Assembly (NCBI RefSeq): GCF_008087665.1
Contig: NZ_CP042912.1
Coordinates: 6,076,001-6,140,000, forward strand
DNA length: 64,000 nt
Direction: 5' to 3'
From: Mariniblastus fucicola
Lineage (GTDB): Bacteria; Planctomycetota; Planctomycetia; Pirellulales; Pirellulaceae
The stretch's first letter is position 1. Every line of letters starts with the position of its first letter. Made by a program: the position numbers and the translations under genes. The notes under the pieces are model-generated. The model ran no database searches and was not told where the DNA came from. It saw nothing but the letters and a program-made list of their open reading frames with translations. Below are positions 1-9,747 of the stretch, piece after piece.

Positions 1-1452
1 CGAACCGTGGTCGTGCGTTTCGAGTACCGTGTCAAAAACATCGCAGCCTTCGATCAGATGACCGCCCCAAGTGCCTTCGCTGACGTTGATGCCTGCGCGA
101 GCACAGTCATAGATTGAACAGTCACGTATCGTAATTCTTGACGCCATCGAAATCTGTACTCCCGCAGGCTGTCTTTCAACGCGGCCGATTCCGTTGATCA
201 GACAGTCTTCGACAATGCAGTCAGCCGGATAGTTGTTCGTTTTCGGACCAGGCGTGAGATCAATCTTGCCTAGATCATTCGATCGGCCGTAGCCAAACAA
301 TGGATTTCTCACTGCGCCAGGGTCACCGACGAAACAGATACCCGAAGCACCCGTGCCATGAATGTGACAGCCGCGGACAACGACGTTACGGTTGTAGTTG
401 CTGACAAATATTGCATTGCCTCCAGGCTGATCAAACTCGCAATCGGCGATCGCGACGTCTTCGCAGCCAGTTAGCTTCACACTGCCGCCCCGATAAATCG
501 TCCAATCGCTTCGCAACAGAGGCTCTTTCGTTTTCATGAATGTTCTTGCCGCATGCCGGAATACGAAGCCGTCGAAACTGATGTGCTTGACTGGTGCTTT
601 TTCGGAACCGTTGAGCTCGATCAGGTGCTCCAGTCTGACCACGACCACTTCGACGGTCTTCAGGTCGACGCCATCAGCAGGATAGTAGTAAAGCGTTTCT
701 GTTTTCGCGTCGTGATACCACTCGCCCGGCACATCGAGTTCTTCGAAGACATTTTCAACCATGCGATAGTCTTTGTGCATGGTTGAACCACGGTTGTTCT
801 GCCAACCGCCTTCATACGCCACGGTTCCGTCCGCATTTTTACCAGTGATGCGATAGTGGTATCCGCCCCAGCGTGATTTGTGCATCGCGTGAATAAACGC
901 TCCCTCCGGATCTTTCCATTTGGATGCTCGCTCAACGGAAAAAGCGTCTGCGGAAAAACCTTGCCACGCCCTGGTCGTGCCTGCTGGATCAAAGTCTGGA
1001 TATCTCGCCATGTGCTGACGTTTGCCGGCAACAAAAACTTGATCAATCTCCAATCCAGATGGTACTGTCGTTTTGAAAATGCCATCGCGGAAAGGCTGCC
1101 AATCGGTTTCGAGTAACACTCCACCACTGATGATTGCTCCACCTTCATTCTCTGCCCGCCACGCCACCGGCTTGGCTGCCGAGCCAGAATCCTCAACCGA
1201 AAGCTTGAGTGTTTCACGCAAAAAATACGTTCCATCGCCAACGTGAATGGTGACAGTATCCTTGCCCGCCATTGCCCGGGCCAACATCTGTGCAGCAGCC
1301 AACGTAGCGACGGGCTGATCGCGTGTACCGGGACTCGAATCCTTACCAGACGTTGCAACATACAGGTCCGTTGCAAAACAGACATTGGTGCAAACGAAAA
1401 TGGAAAACCAAAGGAACAGCGACCCAGAAAACAAACCTCGTTGACACGTCAT
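1..1452 (-). CDS. Secreted right-handed parallel beta-helix protein (C-terminus cut by window edge)
   Basis: An open frame of 484 codons runs from an ATG at 1452 off the left edge of the window without a stop. It begins with a signal peptide (MTCQRGLFSG, then a hydrophobic run ending in CFA). The mature start, DLYVATSGKDSSPGT, followed by a segment listing what is repeated, is typical of DUF1565/pectate-lyase-like beta-helix proteins of planctomycetes. Further on it shows short repeating rungs such as VAIADCEFDQPGGNAIFV and VVVRGCHIHGTGASGI. Such proteins usually bind or cleave polysaccharides outside the cytoplasm; no lyase catalytic residues can be assigned. It is divergent from the fucosidase at 1645, with about 190 bases between. 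The specific activity is unknown; the beta-helix fold is fairly sure. Confidence 0.82.
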   Translation of the reverse strand, partial: MTCQRGLFSGSLFLWFSIFVCTNVCFATDLYVATSGKDSSPGTRDQPVATLAAAQMLARAMAGKDTVTIHVGDGTYFLRETLKLSVEDSGSAAKPVAWRAENEGGAIISGGVLLETDWQPFRDGIFKTTVPSGLEIDQVFVAGKRQHMARYPDFDPAGTTRAWQGFSADAFSVERASKWKDPEGAFIHAMHKSRWGGYHYRITGKNADGTVAYEGGWQNNRGSTMHKDYRMVENVFEELDVPGEWYHDAKTETLYYYPADGVDLKTVEVVVVRLEHLIELNGSEKAPVKHISFDGFVFRHAARTFMKTKEPLLRSDWTIYRGGSVKLTGCEDVAIADCEFDQPGGNAIFVSNYNRNVVVRGCHIHGTGASGICFVGDPGAVRNPLFGYGRSNDLGKIDLTPGPKTNNYPADCIVEDCLINGIGRVERQPAGVQISMASRITIRDCSIYDCARAGINVSEGTWGGHLIEGCDVFDTVLETHDHGS

Positions 1453-1644
1453 ATCAGAATTGCCTTATCGTGGATTCGTTGGAATATCTCGTAATCTTTC
1501 GCCCTATTCAGCTAACGTCGCTGTTCGTGAGGCTATGTAAAGGAGTCGAAGGTTGCGCCACAGCCAAGTATATTCGACGACCGAAAAGTTAACTCCGCTC
1601 GACCCAACATATCGCTGAATTAATTCGGCAAATCTCAAGGAATC

Positions 1645-3411
1645 ATGATGCCATCGAAACTCTTCTTGGCCGGACTCGCGGTCTTGTTGATGCATGCGCC
1701 CGGCTTAATTTTTGCACAGGAGCACGTTCAAGCCAAAGCCGTTGAATCAGAATCCGAACGCGACGCACGGATGGCTTGGTGGAAAGAAGCTCGATTCGGA
1801 ATGTTCGTTCACTGGGGCGTCTATTCGGTGGTCGGCGGAAAATACAAGGGGCAGGATTTACCCAACAGCGCCGAGTGGATGATGTGCCGTGGCAAGATTC
1901 CAATTTCCGAGTACCAGCAATATGCGGCTCAGTTCAATCCGATCAAGTTCGACGCCGATGAATTCGTAGGACGTGCAAAACGGGCCGGCATGAAATACAT
2001 CGTCATCACGGCAAAGCATCACGATGGATTTGCGATGTTTGACTCCGCAGCCGGTGACTACAACGTGGTCGACAAGACGCCGTTTGGCCGTGACATCATG
2101 AAAGAATTAGCCGATGCCTGTCAAAAACAGGGAATCAAGTTTGGATTTTACTATTCGCAAGCTCAAGACTGGCATCACCCTGGCGGATTTGGGAACAACT
2201 GGGACAAGTCCATTAAGCGTGTCAGCAGCGACGAGTACGTGATGAACAAAGCCGTTCCGGAAGTCAAACAACTGTTGACTGATTACGGTCCGATTGGCAT
2301 TTTCTGGTGGGATACGCCGCGAAAGATGTCAAAAGAATCGTTCAACGCGTTGCACTCACTAACAGGCCTGCAAAAAGAAACAATTACCAATGATCGGCTT
2401 GGCGATGATTTTCCAGGCGACTACAAAACATTTGAACGTCATATTCCACAACAGGCTCCGGCAGGGAAAGACTGGGAAGTTTGCATGCCGATCAGCGGCA
2501 GTTGGGGCTACAAGATTGGTGACAACAAATTCAAATCGACCACCAAACTGATTCAGAATCTGGTCACGATCTCCAGCATGGGCGGCAACTATTTGCTCAA
2601 CGTGAGCCCAACTGGCGAGGGAACTTTGCTTCCACCAGCTTTGGAGCGACTGGAAGCGATTGGGAAGTGGATGGACGTCAACGGCGAATCGATTTATGGA
2701 ACTAGCGCCAGTCCTTTCGCCGATCTGGAGTGGGGGAAATGCACGCGAAAGGAATTGGATGGAAAAACGAAACTCTATTTGCACGTTTTCGATTGGCCAG
2801 AAGATGGCCAGTTAATTGTTCCCGGACTCAAGAACTCCATCGAAAAAGCATCATTGCTTGATGGCGGTGCGAAACTGGAAACCCGATCAGTTGAGTCCGG
2901 AGTGATTGTTTCTCTTCCGGCAGAGGCAACGGATTCTCACGCGAGTGTGATCGTCCTGGATGTGGCTGGAAAGATGGATGTCGAGCCGCAACTGCCGACA
3001 TTTAACAAAGAAGGTTCACTCTTGCTCACTGCCGACAAGGCTTATATCAACAACAACGAAGGCAGCAAAGACGCGGGCGTGCGGAAACACGATGACATTC
3101 CACATATCGGTTACTGGTTGGACAACGAAGCTTCCGTCGAGTGGCAATTCCGAACGAAAGCCCCCGGGACTTTCGAAGTTCATGCGGAACTCTCAGTAGC
3201 CGAAGAGAAAACCCGATTCGGCGTTGGCTTGGTCGATGCACCGCTGATGGTCGAAGTCGAATCGACTGGCGGCTACGGGAAATACAAGAAGCAGGTCTTG
3301 GGTACCATAGAGATCAAAACGCAAGGCGATCAAATCCTTCGCGTCAAACCCGATCCTTCAGCGTGGAACCCAATCAATCTACGCAGTATTGAATTGCGAC
3401 GAGTGGAGTAG
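1645..3411 (+). CDS. Secreted alpha-L-fucosidase, GH29 family
   Basis: A signal peptide ending in IFAQ precedes a GH29 catalytic domain. The N-terminal GMFVHWGVYS, ITAKHHDGFAMF and FGFYYSQAQDWHHP blocks are the classical fucosidase signatures. The segment GIFWWDTP places the likely Asp nucleophile at residue 223. GH29 enzymes release terminal L-fucose with retention of configuration. A C-terminal region from about residue 445 resembles a carbohydrate-binding beta-sandwich. AAGGA lies 3 bases before the first ATG and 6 before the second at 1648, so either may be used. It is followed 68 bases later by a GH172-type gene, which suggests co-transcription for breakdown of fucosylated, possibly sulfated, algal glycan. 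Confidence 0.92.
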   Translation: MMPSKLFLAGLAVLLMHAPGLIFAQEHVQAKAVESESERDARMAWWKEARFGMFVHWGVYSVVGGKYKGQDLPNSAEWMMCRGKIPISEYQQYAAQFNPIKFDADEFVGRAKRAGMKYIVITAKHHDGFAMFDSAAGDYNVVDKTPFGRDIMKELADACQKQGIKFGFYYSQAQDWHHPGGFGNNWDKSIKRVSSDEYVMNKAVPEVKQLLTDYGPIGIFWWDTPRKMSKESFNALHSLTGLQKETITNDRLGDDFPGDYKTFERHIPQQAPAGKDWEVCMPISGSWGYKIGDNKFKSTTKLIQNLVTISSMGGNYLLNVSPTGEGTLLPPALERLEAIGKWMDVNGESIYGTSASPFADLEWGKCTRKELDGKTKLYLHVFDWPEDGQLIVPGLKNSIEKASLLDGGAKLETRSVESGVIVSLPAEATDSHASVIVLDVAGKMDVEPQLPTFNKEGSLLLTADKAYINNNEGSKDAGVRKHDDIPHIGYWLDNEASVEWQFRTKAPGTFEVHAELSVAEEKTRFGVGLVDAPLMVEVESTGGYGKYKKQVLGTIEIKTQGDQILRVKPDPSAWNPINLRSIELRRVE

Positions 3412-3479
3412 TCGCATTGTGTTAGCGATTTACGGTTAATGGCAATTCGTATTACAAATTTTCGTCAGAAATTCCGTTC

Positions 3480-5138
3480 ATGAAATTACGAAAGCTCAGT
3501 TTTCTCCTTGGTCTGGCATTTGCGCTGTTCTCTTCCGTCGTGATGGCACAAACATCGGTTTCAATTGAATCGTTGCTGGAAGAAATGGTCGATCGCGATG
3601 CGGTTGCCCGCTTTCCAACGAACAACTTTCGCCTGAAGCAACACAGCAGCTACAACCGCGCTTCGAAGTCGCCTGATGAACCCAAAGGATGGTTCGCCAA
3701 CCACGACTATAACCGTAGCCCGAAGGACAAAAACTTCATTCGTATCGAAGAGAAGGATGGCAAGAAAGAATGGGTACTGATGGACCACACAGGAGCAGGG
3801 GCGATCGTGAGATCGTGGATGCCATGGCAAAATCAAACCAAGCCTGGTTCCAATATCACGATGCGCATCTATCTGGATGGCTCCGACGAACCTGCGTTCG
3901 AAGGCAATATGTTGGGCATGTTTGACGGCAACGGCATCATCCCGTTTCCACTTGCACATTCCTCGTTGCGATCGGCAGTAAACTTCTTTCCGATTCCCTA
4001 CGCCAAAAGCTGCAAGGTAACCACTGATGCGATGCCATTCTTCTTTCAGTTTACTTTTCGGGAATACGACGAAGGAACGCAGGTTAAGACGTTCACCATG
4101 AAAGACTTTGAAGCAGCCAAAGCGTTGACCGAGAAAACCGGCCAGTCCCTGTTGAATCCGACGGCGCCAAACGAGGGCGATTCATTTAGCTTCAAAACGA
4201 CGCTTGATGATCAACAGGAAAAGTCCATTGGCTTGCCAAAACGTGTAGCTGCCGTGAGGGAGCTGTCTGTCAAACTGGGGAGTTACGAAAACCCCAATGT
4301 GACACGGCAAGTAATTCTCAAGATGGAGTTTGATGGCAATGAGACTGTGTGGTGTCCGATTGGCGATTTCTTCGGATCCGGAATCGGCCTAAATCCGGTT
4401 CAAGGTTGGTACCGGACTGTGGACGAAGACGGAACATTAAGTTGCCGCTGGGTCATGCCTTACAAATCTGGCGGCAAAGTTACGCTATTGAATCTCAGTG
4501 GGGAAGCAGTTGATGCCGAATTGAAAGTCAGAACAGGCGATTGGGTTTGGGACGAAAACTCCATGTATTTTAACGCTGCATGGCGCGGTCAGTATCCGGT
4601 TCCTACCCAACCCCGGTCCGATTGGAACTACGTTGCGCTCAAAGGTCGAGGCGTCTACGTGGGTGACACGCTGACCATCATGAATCCTGTGAAACAGTGG
4701 TGGGGTGAAGGCGACGAACGAATTTGGGTCGATGGCGAAGATTTTCCATCGATCTTCGGCACCGGAACCGAAGACTACTACGCCTACTCGTGGGGCGGGC
4801 GAAGCACGGACTTCTACGAGCACCCGTTTCATGCTCAGCCACTATGCGGCAAGTACAACAAGTTGAACCGCCAGCCCAAGTCCGACAACGAGAAAAACAC
4901 TCAGGGATTCAGCGTCGAAACACGCAGCCGCGCTCTGGATACGATGCCCTTTGGTAGTTCCTTGCAACTGGATATGGAAGTTTGGTCAGGAACCGATTGC
5001 GATATGGGCTATCAGGTTGGAGCATATTGGTATGGTTTCTCGGGAACCACTTCCAATCGAGAACCAGAACCGCAAGAAGTTCTTAACATTGCTCCGCTGC
5101 CGGCTAATTTAACAACAGCTGCACCAGCAAAGAAGTGA
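3480..5138 (+). CDS. Secreted DUF2961 protein, GH172 family
   Basis: A signal peptide (MKLRKLSFLLGLAFALFSS, ending VVMAQ) is followed by a full DUF2961 domain. The N-terminal region has the family SYNRASKSP and DHTGAGAIVRSWMP segments. The conserved GTGTEDYY block carries Glu431, in the region that holds an acidic catalytic residue in characterised GH172 enzymes. GH172 includes difructose-anhydride synthases and other furanosidases, so the substrate here cannot be named. It is the second gene of the plus-strand glycan cluster, and the decayed sulfatase starts 44 bases after its stop. The length of 552 residues is reasonable for a secreted member. Confidence 0.85.
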   Translation: MKLRKLSFLLGLAFALFSSVVMAQTSVSIESLLEEMVDRDAVARFPTNNFRLKQHSSYNRASKSPDEPKGWFANHDYNRSPKDKNFIRIEEKDGKKEWVLMDHTGAGAIVRSWMPWQNQTKPGSNITMRIYLDGSDEPAFEGNMLGMFDGNGIIPFPLAHSSLRSAVNFFPIPYAKSCKVTTDAMPFFFQFTFREYDEGTQVKTFTMKDFEAAKALTEKTGQSLLNPTAPNEGDSFSFKTTLDDQQEKSIGLPKRVAAVRELSVKLGSYENPNVTRQVILKMEFDGNETVWCPIGDFFGSGIGLNPVQGWYRTVDEDGTLSCRWVMPYKSGGKVTLLNLSGEAVDAELKVRTGDWVWDENSMYFNAAWRGQYPVPTQPRSDWNYVALKGRGVYVGDTLTIMNPVKQWWGEGDERIWVDGEDFPSIFGTGTEDYYAYSWGGRSTDFYEHPFHAQPLCGKYNKLNRQPKSDNEKNTQGFSVETRSRALDTMPFGSSLQLDMEVWSGTDCDMGYQVGAYWYGFSGTTSNREPEPQEVLNIAPLPANLTTAAPAKK

Positions 5139-5181
5139 TTAACAGGCGATTGACAAGCGAAGAATTAGCCAAGGATTGGAA

Positions 5182-5775
5182 ATGGAAACCACCGCCAAAT
5201 CGTACTGGATCGTCTGCCTGTTCCTCTTGCTTTGCACCGCCTCGAACGTTTCTCAGCAACGCCCCAACATTATCGTCATCATGGCGGATGATCTTGGTTA
5301 TGCGGATGTCGGCTGCTATGGCTGCACAGATATTCCAACTCCCAATATCGACCAGCTCGCTTCCGATGGTGTGCGTTTCACGTCAGCCTATGTGACCGGA
5401 AACATGTATGATCCGTCGCGGGCCGAAAATGGAGACCATTGCAAAATACTCGCCGGACAAGATAGCAAAGGTGCCCGGCGTCACTGCCCAAACCCGTTCA
5501 GTCTACGCTGCCATGGTGAACGAAATGGATCAGGGAATCGGCAAGCTGTTGTCCAAAGTCGACGCGATTGGCTTTAAAGACAATACCGTCGCCTGGTTTC
5601 TCAGCGATTATGAATGTATGAAAAGGACCAATGACAATCGACCTTTGCGCGGTCACAACGGCAATAGCCATGAAGGTGGCTTGCGTGTCCGATGATCGTC
5701 AGATGGCCAGGAAATGTCCCAGCCAGCTGGAACGGCTCAGCGTTCAACCGTGGATCACCCGGTGATAACATTTGA
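5182..5775 (+). pseudogene. Decayed sulfatase (internal deletion, frameshifts, catalytic Cys lost)
   Basis: The start is well formed (AAGGA, 6 bases, ATG at 5182) and a signal peptide leads into [20 protein letters not shown], the opening of arylsulfatases. The formylglycine motif C-x-P-S-R reads Y-D-P-S-R, so the catalytic Cys is Tyr. Immediately after it, near 5425, several hundred bases are missing and the reading frame changes. Homology resumes in another frame with [30 protein letters not shown] and PLRGHNGNSHEGGLRV. A second shift near 5693 leads to MIVRWPGNVPASWNG. No frame spans the gene, so it cannot make a working sulfatase. It runs directly into the next pseudogene. Confidence 0.85.
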
Positions 5776-6107
5776 CGGGTCTGTAGATATCGACCCCGAC
5801 GAAGTTCAGGTTCACGGGCGAGAGCCGTACCCAATTTCATTTCGCAGCATCGTTCCAGTGAAAAACGGAATGCGAAAACCTTGATGTGCCCGCTTGCGTT
5901 TCGGCCTCGCAGATTGCGTTTGGTTCGATCCGCATGGAGCCAGTGTCTATGGTGCTGGGCCAGCCCTCTGCTATCGCGGGATCGATGGCGATCGATCGAG
6001 TGATTGCTGTTCGGGATCTTGACCAGGGACAGTTGAAGAATGCTCTACTTGCCGAAGGCCAAGTTTTGAAAAGGCCGCCTCGAAAGAGAGCCAAGCCTCG
6101 AAAGTGA
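5776..6107 (+). pseudogene. C-terminal remnant of an FAD-dependent oxidoreductase
   Basis: In one frame the sequence encodes EVQVHGREPYPISFRSIVP, then after a single-base shift near 5882 VPACVSASQIAFGSIRMEPV and LGQPSAIAGSMAIDRVIAV, ending at TGA 6105-6107. These segments align with the end of the intact oxidoreductase on the opposite strand (6147-8240), which has PYQIAYGSLVP, VPVCVSSSHIAFGSIRMEP and LGQSAATAA. The N-terminal FAD domain is absent. The remnant abuts the decayed sulfatase, so a deletion probably removed the sulfatase end and most of this gene. The two related reading frames converge tail to tail with 39 bases between them. Confidence 0.85.
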
Positions 6108-6146
6108 ACGAGTTCAAAATGGCTGTCGACAGATTGCATTGCAAGT

Positions 6147-8240
6147 CTATTTGACTGGTAACCACTGGACAGCGTCGGCAATGACATAGCCGTCGGTGTC
6201 CTCGTTGCCAATTCGCACAGAACCATTTGCAGCAAACCGAAACTTGCCCAAGGACACGAATGAACCGTCGATTTTGGGTTGGGCGCGTTGGTCAATCAAC
6301 ACTTCGGTCGAGCCATCGGCGTGTGTAATTACTACCGGCACGTTGGAAGCCCGATTCCTGTTAGGTGAATAAGTCATTCGGACCTCGTATCTGCCCGGAT
6401 AGGGGAGTTTCGCGGTAAAGGTTGCACTGGCCGAACCGTCGCGTTTGTCGCCATCATGAAAGTAACACTCACCGTAATAATTCGAGGACGCAGTGCTTCG
6501 GGTCCACGTGCCGATTCTTTTCGCCTCGCGATCGTCAACCATGACACCGGATAGCTTCTTCGCTCCTTTTTTGACGCGAGGCTTTGATAGCTCGTGCTCC
6601 ACAATCTGGCCATCCTTGACCAGTTGCTCAAGCAAAGTCTCGTAGGGCAAGTCCTGAACCGCGATACCTGCGTCGATGGATTGGCAAGCGGCCGTCGCGG
6701 CAGATTGCCCGAGGATCATGAATACTGGCTCCATCCGAATCGACCCGAACGCGATATGGGAACTGGAGACGCAAACCGGGACCAGAAGATTTTGACATTG
6801 CGATTTCCTGGGGACCAATGAGCCGTATGCAATTTGATAGGGTCTGCACTTCACTCCAATATCGCCTTCGTTCTGCACGTAGCCCTCGGCAGTGATGTAT
6901 CGCTGAACATTATGAGAATCGATGGTGTAGCTTCCCATGCCAACCGAATCTGGAGTTGCCTTTCGCTGCAGCAATTCATTTTCCGTCATTACGAATTTGC
7001 CGACCATGCGGCGAGCCTCGCGAATATACAACTGATGCGACCAGTGACCATTGTCGGTGAATTCGTCTTTGGGCAATCCCCATTTTCGCATTTCAGATTG
7101 GATGTCAGACGGAACACGCGGGTCATGGCTTAAAAAGTACAGCCATCCTTTCTGGTACTGTTCATGTTCACGAATGATTTGCTTACGCTTTTCGTAACTG
7201 CCTTCAGGATACTCATAGTTCATACCAATGTTGTCCGTGCTCATCGGCCCATGATTATTGGTATCGGTCTTGTGATTCGGAATCGGATCGAACTTGTCAA
7301 AAACCTCGTTCCATTGAGCCTTCAGAATTCGCAGCAGCAGTTCGTATTGGGCAGGATCGTAGTTGGCTGGTTTCTCGAATGGGATGCGATTTTCAGGTTC
7401 GTTCGTCAGACACATGCGAAAACAGTAGGCCTGAACGCGATGATCTCCTGAATGTTTTTCGCCAGGAGAATCAGGGCTGATGCGAGGCAGCACACCGCTT
7501 GCCGGATCGCCGGGGACGACATAAGGATCGATGCGCTGTTTGTCGGGAATGGCATCGAAGTGGTGTCGGTGGTGGAGCACGCCGGTTTGAACGCCATTGT
7601 ATTCCTCCCCGTAAACATCACGCCCCTCACGACCGACGTGATAGTCAACGCCGCAAGCGGCCATCAGGTCGCCCTCGTACGTGGCGTCGATGAACATCTT
7701 GGCGACGAAGACCTCGCCGTTGGTCATGCGGATACTTTTGATGCGGCCGTTTGACATCGTGACGCCGCCAGGATCACGATCCAACCAATGATCTCGGTAA
7801 ACGGGAATTTCAAACTCACGGACGTAGTCTTCGTAGACCTTCTCGGCGACTCGTGGCTCGAAGATCCACATCGTTCGATTTTCACCATCCACGGCAGGAT
7901 TGCCTTGGCCGCGGCCCCCATAGTCTTCCGATTTTTGAAACTTCCAGGTGTTCGCGTTCTGATATTCCTTCCAGATCCGGTGATAGAAATCCCTGGAAAG
8001 TCCACCGATCACTTCTTTGCGTCCCGTGTCAGTCCAGCCAAGCCCACCGGCGGACAAGCCGCCAAGATGTTTGTCTGGACCAACGATAACAACCTGCTTG
8101 CCCATACGCTTCGCTTGCACCGCAGCGATGACACCCGCGCTCGTGCCGCCGTAAACGACGACGTCGGACTTTGTCTCGGCGCGAACGGTTGAACAGAAAA
8201 CAATCGAAAACAGGGCGAGCGAAAGCAGGCAACGAATCAT
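6147..8240 (-). CDS. Secreted FAD-dependent oxidoreductase with golvesin-like C-terminal domain
   Basis: The protein has 697 residues and a signal peptide ending in VRAE. DVVVYGGTSAGVIAAVQAKR is a Rossmann dinucleotide-binding motif, followed by GGLSAGGLGWTD and GGLSRDFYHRI, typical of the FAD_oxidored (Pfam PF12831) family. The C-terminal 130 residues or so (RIGTWTRS, then AKLPYPGRYEVRMTYSPN and VIADAVQW) look like a golvesin/xanthan-lyase C-terminal beta-sandwich, which is common on exported glycan enzymes. The substrate is unknown; secreted members are usually found beside glycoside hydrolases and sulfatases, as here. A Gfo/Idh/MocA gene lies 40 bases upstream on the same strand and may share its transcript. 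Confidence 0.88.
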   Translation of the reverse strand: MIRCLLSLALFSIVFCSTVRAETKSDVVVYGGTSAGVIAAVQAKRMGKQVVIVGPDKHLGGLSAGGLGWTDTGRKEVIGGLSRDFYHRIWKEYQNANTWKFQKSEDYGGRGQGNPAVDGENRTMWIFEPRVAEKVYEDYVREFEIPVYRDHWLDRDPGGVTMSNGRIKSIRMTNGEVFVAKMFIDATYEGDLMAACGVDYHVGREGRDVYGEEYNGVQTGVLHHRHHFDAIPDKQRIDPYVVPGDPASGVLPRISPDSPGEKHSGDHRVQAYCFRMCLTNEPENRIPFEKPANYDPAQYELLLRILKAQWNEVFDKFDPIPNHKTDTNNHGPMSTDNIGMNYEYPEGSYEKRKQIIREHEQYQKGWLYFLSHDPRVPSDIQSEMRKWGLPKDEFTDNGHWSHQLYIREARRMVGKFVMTENELLQRKATPDSVGMGSYTIDSHNVQRYITAEGYVQNEGDIGVKCRPYQIAYGSLVPRKSQCQNLLVPVCVSSSHIAFGSIRMEPVFMILGQSAATAACQSIDAGIAVQDLPYETLLEQLVKDGQIVEHELSKPRVKKGAKKLSGVMVDDREAKRIGTWTRSTASSNYYGECYFHDGDKRDGSASATFTAKLPYPGRYEVRMTYSPNRNRASNVPVVITHADGSTEVLIDQRAQPKIDGSFVSLGKFRFAANGSVRIGNEDTDGYVIADAVQWLPVK

Positions 8241-8280
8241 CGGCTATCCACGTTTGGCAAAATTAAAAAAACAGGATTTA

Positions 8281-9747
8281 CTACTGGCCTGCGGGATCTT
8301 TCCCATCGATCCACGGGCCAGCCAGCTTCATGTGCTCGGGTTCCTCAAGCGCACTTCCGTAGTCGCCAGCGTTCCAGCCCGGAATGTGATTCGGCTTACC
8401 GCGATCAGCCGAGACCTTTTCCCAACGCGTTGACCACGAATCATCAGCTTCGCCAGCTTTCATTTCTTCGTCGTCGAAGAAGAAGACTTTACCTTGACGA
8501 TAGCTCTGTGCGCCAAGGATCACCGTTGTGATAGCAGCGGCGCCAAGATAAGGATCGTTGTTCACAGCCGAAGGATCGTCTGCAACCATCGCGTCGATCC
8601 AATTCTTGAAGTGAGCGTAAGTTGTGTCCTCAACAGTTTCCGTTTCGATCGTCTGCTCTTTCAATTTGCTGTTGCGAGTTACTTGCGGACGCTCTGGGAC
8701 ATAATCAAACTGGTTGAACTCTTCCCCGTTGCCAAAAACATATGAGCCAAAATGACCACGAATCATTTGGCGAATCGGAGTGTTCTGGCACGCCATCGTC
8801 GCCGTAACCAAGCCCTGAACGCCTTCTTTGAAGTCGGCAACAACTGTTGCCACATCGGGAACCTGACGTCCATCGTACTCGACATACAACCCACCGGCAC
8901 CAACAACTCGGCCAGGAAACCGAAGGCCTGTTGCCTTCAGCATCGAAGTGGTTCGATGCACAAACAGGTCGGTAAACATACCGCTTCCGTACGGCCAAAA
9001 CCGGCGCCACTGACGATATTTTTCACGGTCGAAGTCTTCGTATTCCGCCAACCCTTCGTCAGATCCAAGCCACATTTTCCAGTTGATGTTCTTGGGCGTC
9101 ATTTCTGGATCGAGTCGGTAATATCGCCACTGTCCCATCGCCGAATTTCGAAAGAACTCGGTTTGGTACATCAGTACTTTACCGAGCCTGCCTTCGTTGA
9201 GCAGACCGTTGACTTTACTCCAGACTGGCAGGCTGGTGGATTGAACTCCAACCTGCATGACCTTGCCTGATTTCTTCCACGTGCGATAGACGTTGACGGC
9301 TTCTTCGACCGTCTTGGTCATCGGTTTTTCGCAGTAGACATGCAGCCCCTTGTTCAGCGAATCAACTGTCTGCAGATGGTGCCAGTGATCGGGTGTACCA
9401 ATACAAACAGCATCAAGGTCTTCCTTCTCAAGCATTTCTCGATAGTCGACATACTTCGCAGGAGCCTTCTTGAGGTTCTTTTCGATATGCTTGGCGGTTC
9501 GATCGACATGCACGTTGTAGACATCGGCAACGGCAACCAGTTCAATTGGCTGACCTTCTTTTGCCAGCTTCGTCAGCGTCTTTACATGGGCTCCGAACCC
9601 ACGACTTCCCGGCCCAATGAATCCAATGCGAATTTTCTCAGCGGGCAAATGAACAGGCGTCTCGCCTCGAGAAGTTTGGGTGGTCGTTGCGATTGCTGCG
9701 GAGGCCGCTGATGCCTTGATAAACTGCCGTCGACTGGGCGTGGACAT
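8281..9747 (-). CDS. Tat-exported Gfo/Idh/MocA family oxidoreductase
   Basis: The ATG at 9747 is preferred over a longer frame from 9852 because it puts a twin-arginine signal (SRRQFIKASAASAAIATTT) at the N-terminus. The product has 488 residues. RIGFIGPGSRGFGAHV is the NAD(P)-binding motif and VYCEKPMTK is the family EKP motif, whose Lys is catalytic. The C-terminal half is the Gfo/Idh/MocA substrate-binding beta-sheet domain. These enzymes oxidise or epimerise sugars or cyclitols; the substrate cannot be assigned. It is the likely first gene of a two-gene unit with the FAD oxidoreductase and probably works in the same exported sugar-oxidising pathway. Confidence 0.9.
   Translation of the reverse strand: MSTPSRRQFIKASAASAAIATTTQTSRGETPVHLPAEKIRIGFIGPGSRGFGAHVKTLTKLAKEGQPIELVAVADVYNVHVDRTAKHIEKNLKKAPAKYVDYREMLEKEDLDAVCIGTPDHWHHLQTVDSLNKGLHVYCEKPMTKTVEEAVNVYRTWKKSGKVMQVGVQSTSLPVWSKVNGLLNEGRLGKVLMYQTEFFRNSAMGQWRYYRLDPEMTPKNINWKMWLGSDEGLAEYEDFDREKYRQWRRFWPYGSGMFTDLFVHRTTSMLKATGLRFPGRVVGAGGLYVEYDGRQVPDVATVVADFKEGVQGLVTATMACQNTPIRQMIRGHFGSYVFGNGEEFNQFDYVPERPQVTRNSKLKEQTIETETVEDTTYAHFKNWIDAMVADDPSAVNNDPYLGAAAITTVILGAQSYRQGKVFFFDDEEMKAGEADDSWSTRWEKVSADRGKPNHIPGWNAGDYGSALEEPEHMKLAGPWIDGKDPAGQ

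Noticed and set aside
660-1385. Minus-strand frame of 241 codons
   Set aside because: It is a shadow of the beta-helix gene on the same strand; the true frame runs from 1452 to the window edge and has a signal peptide and family features.
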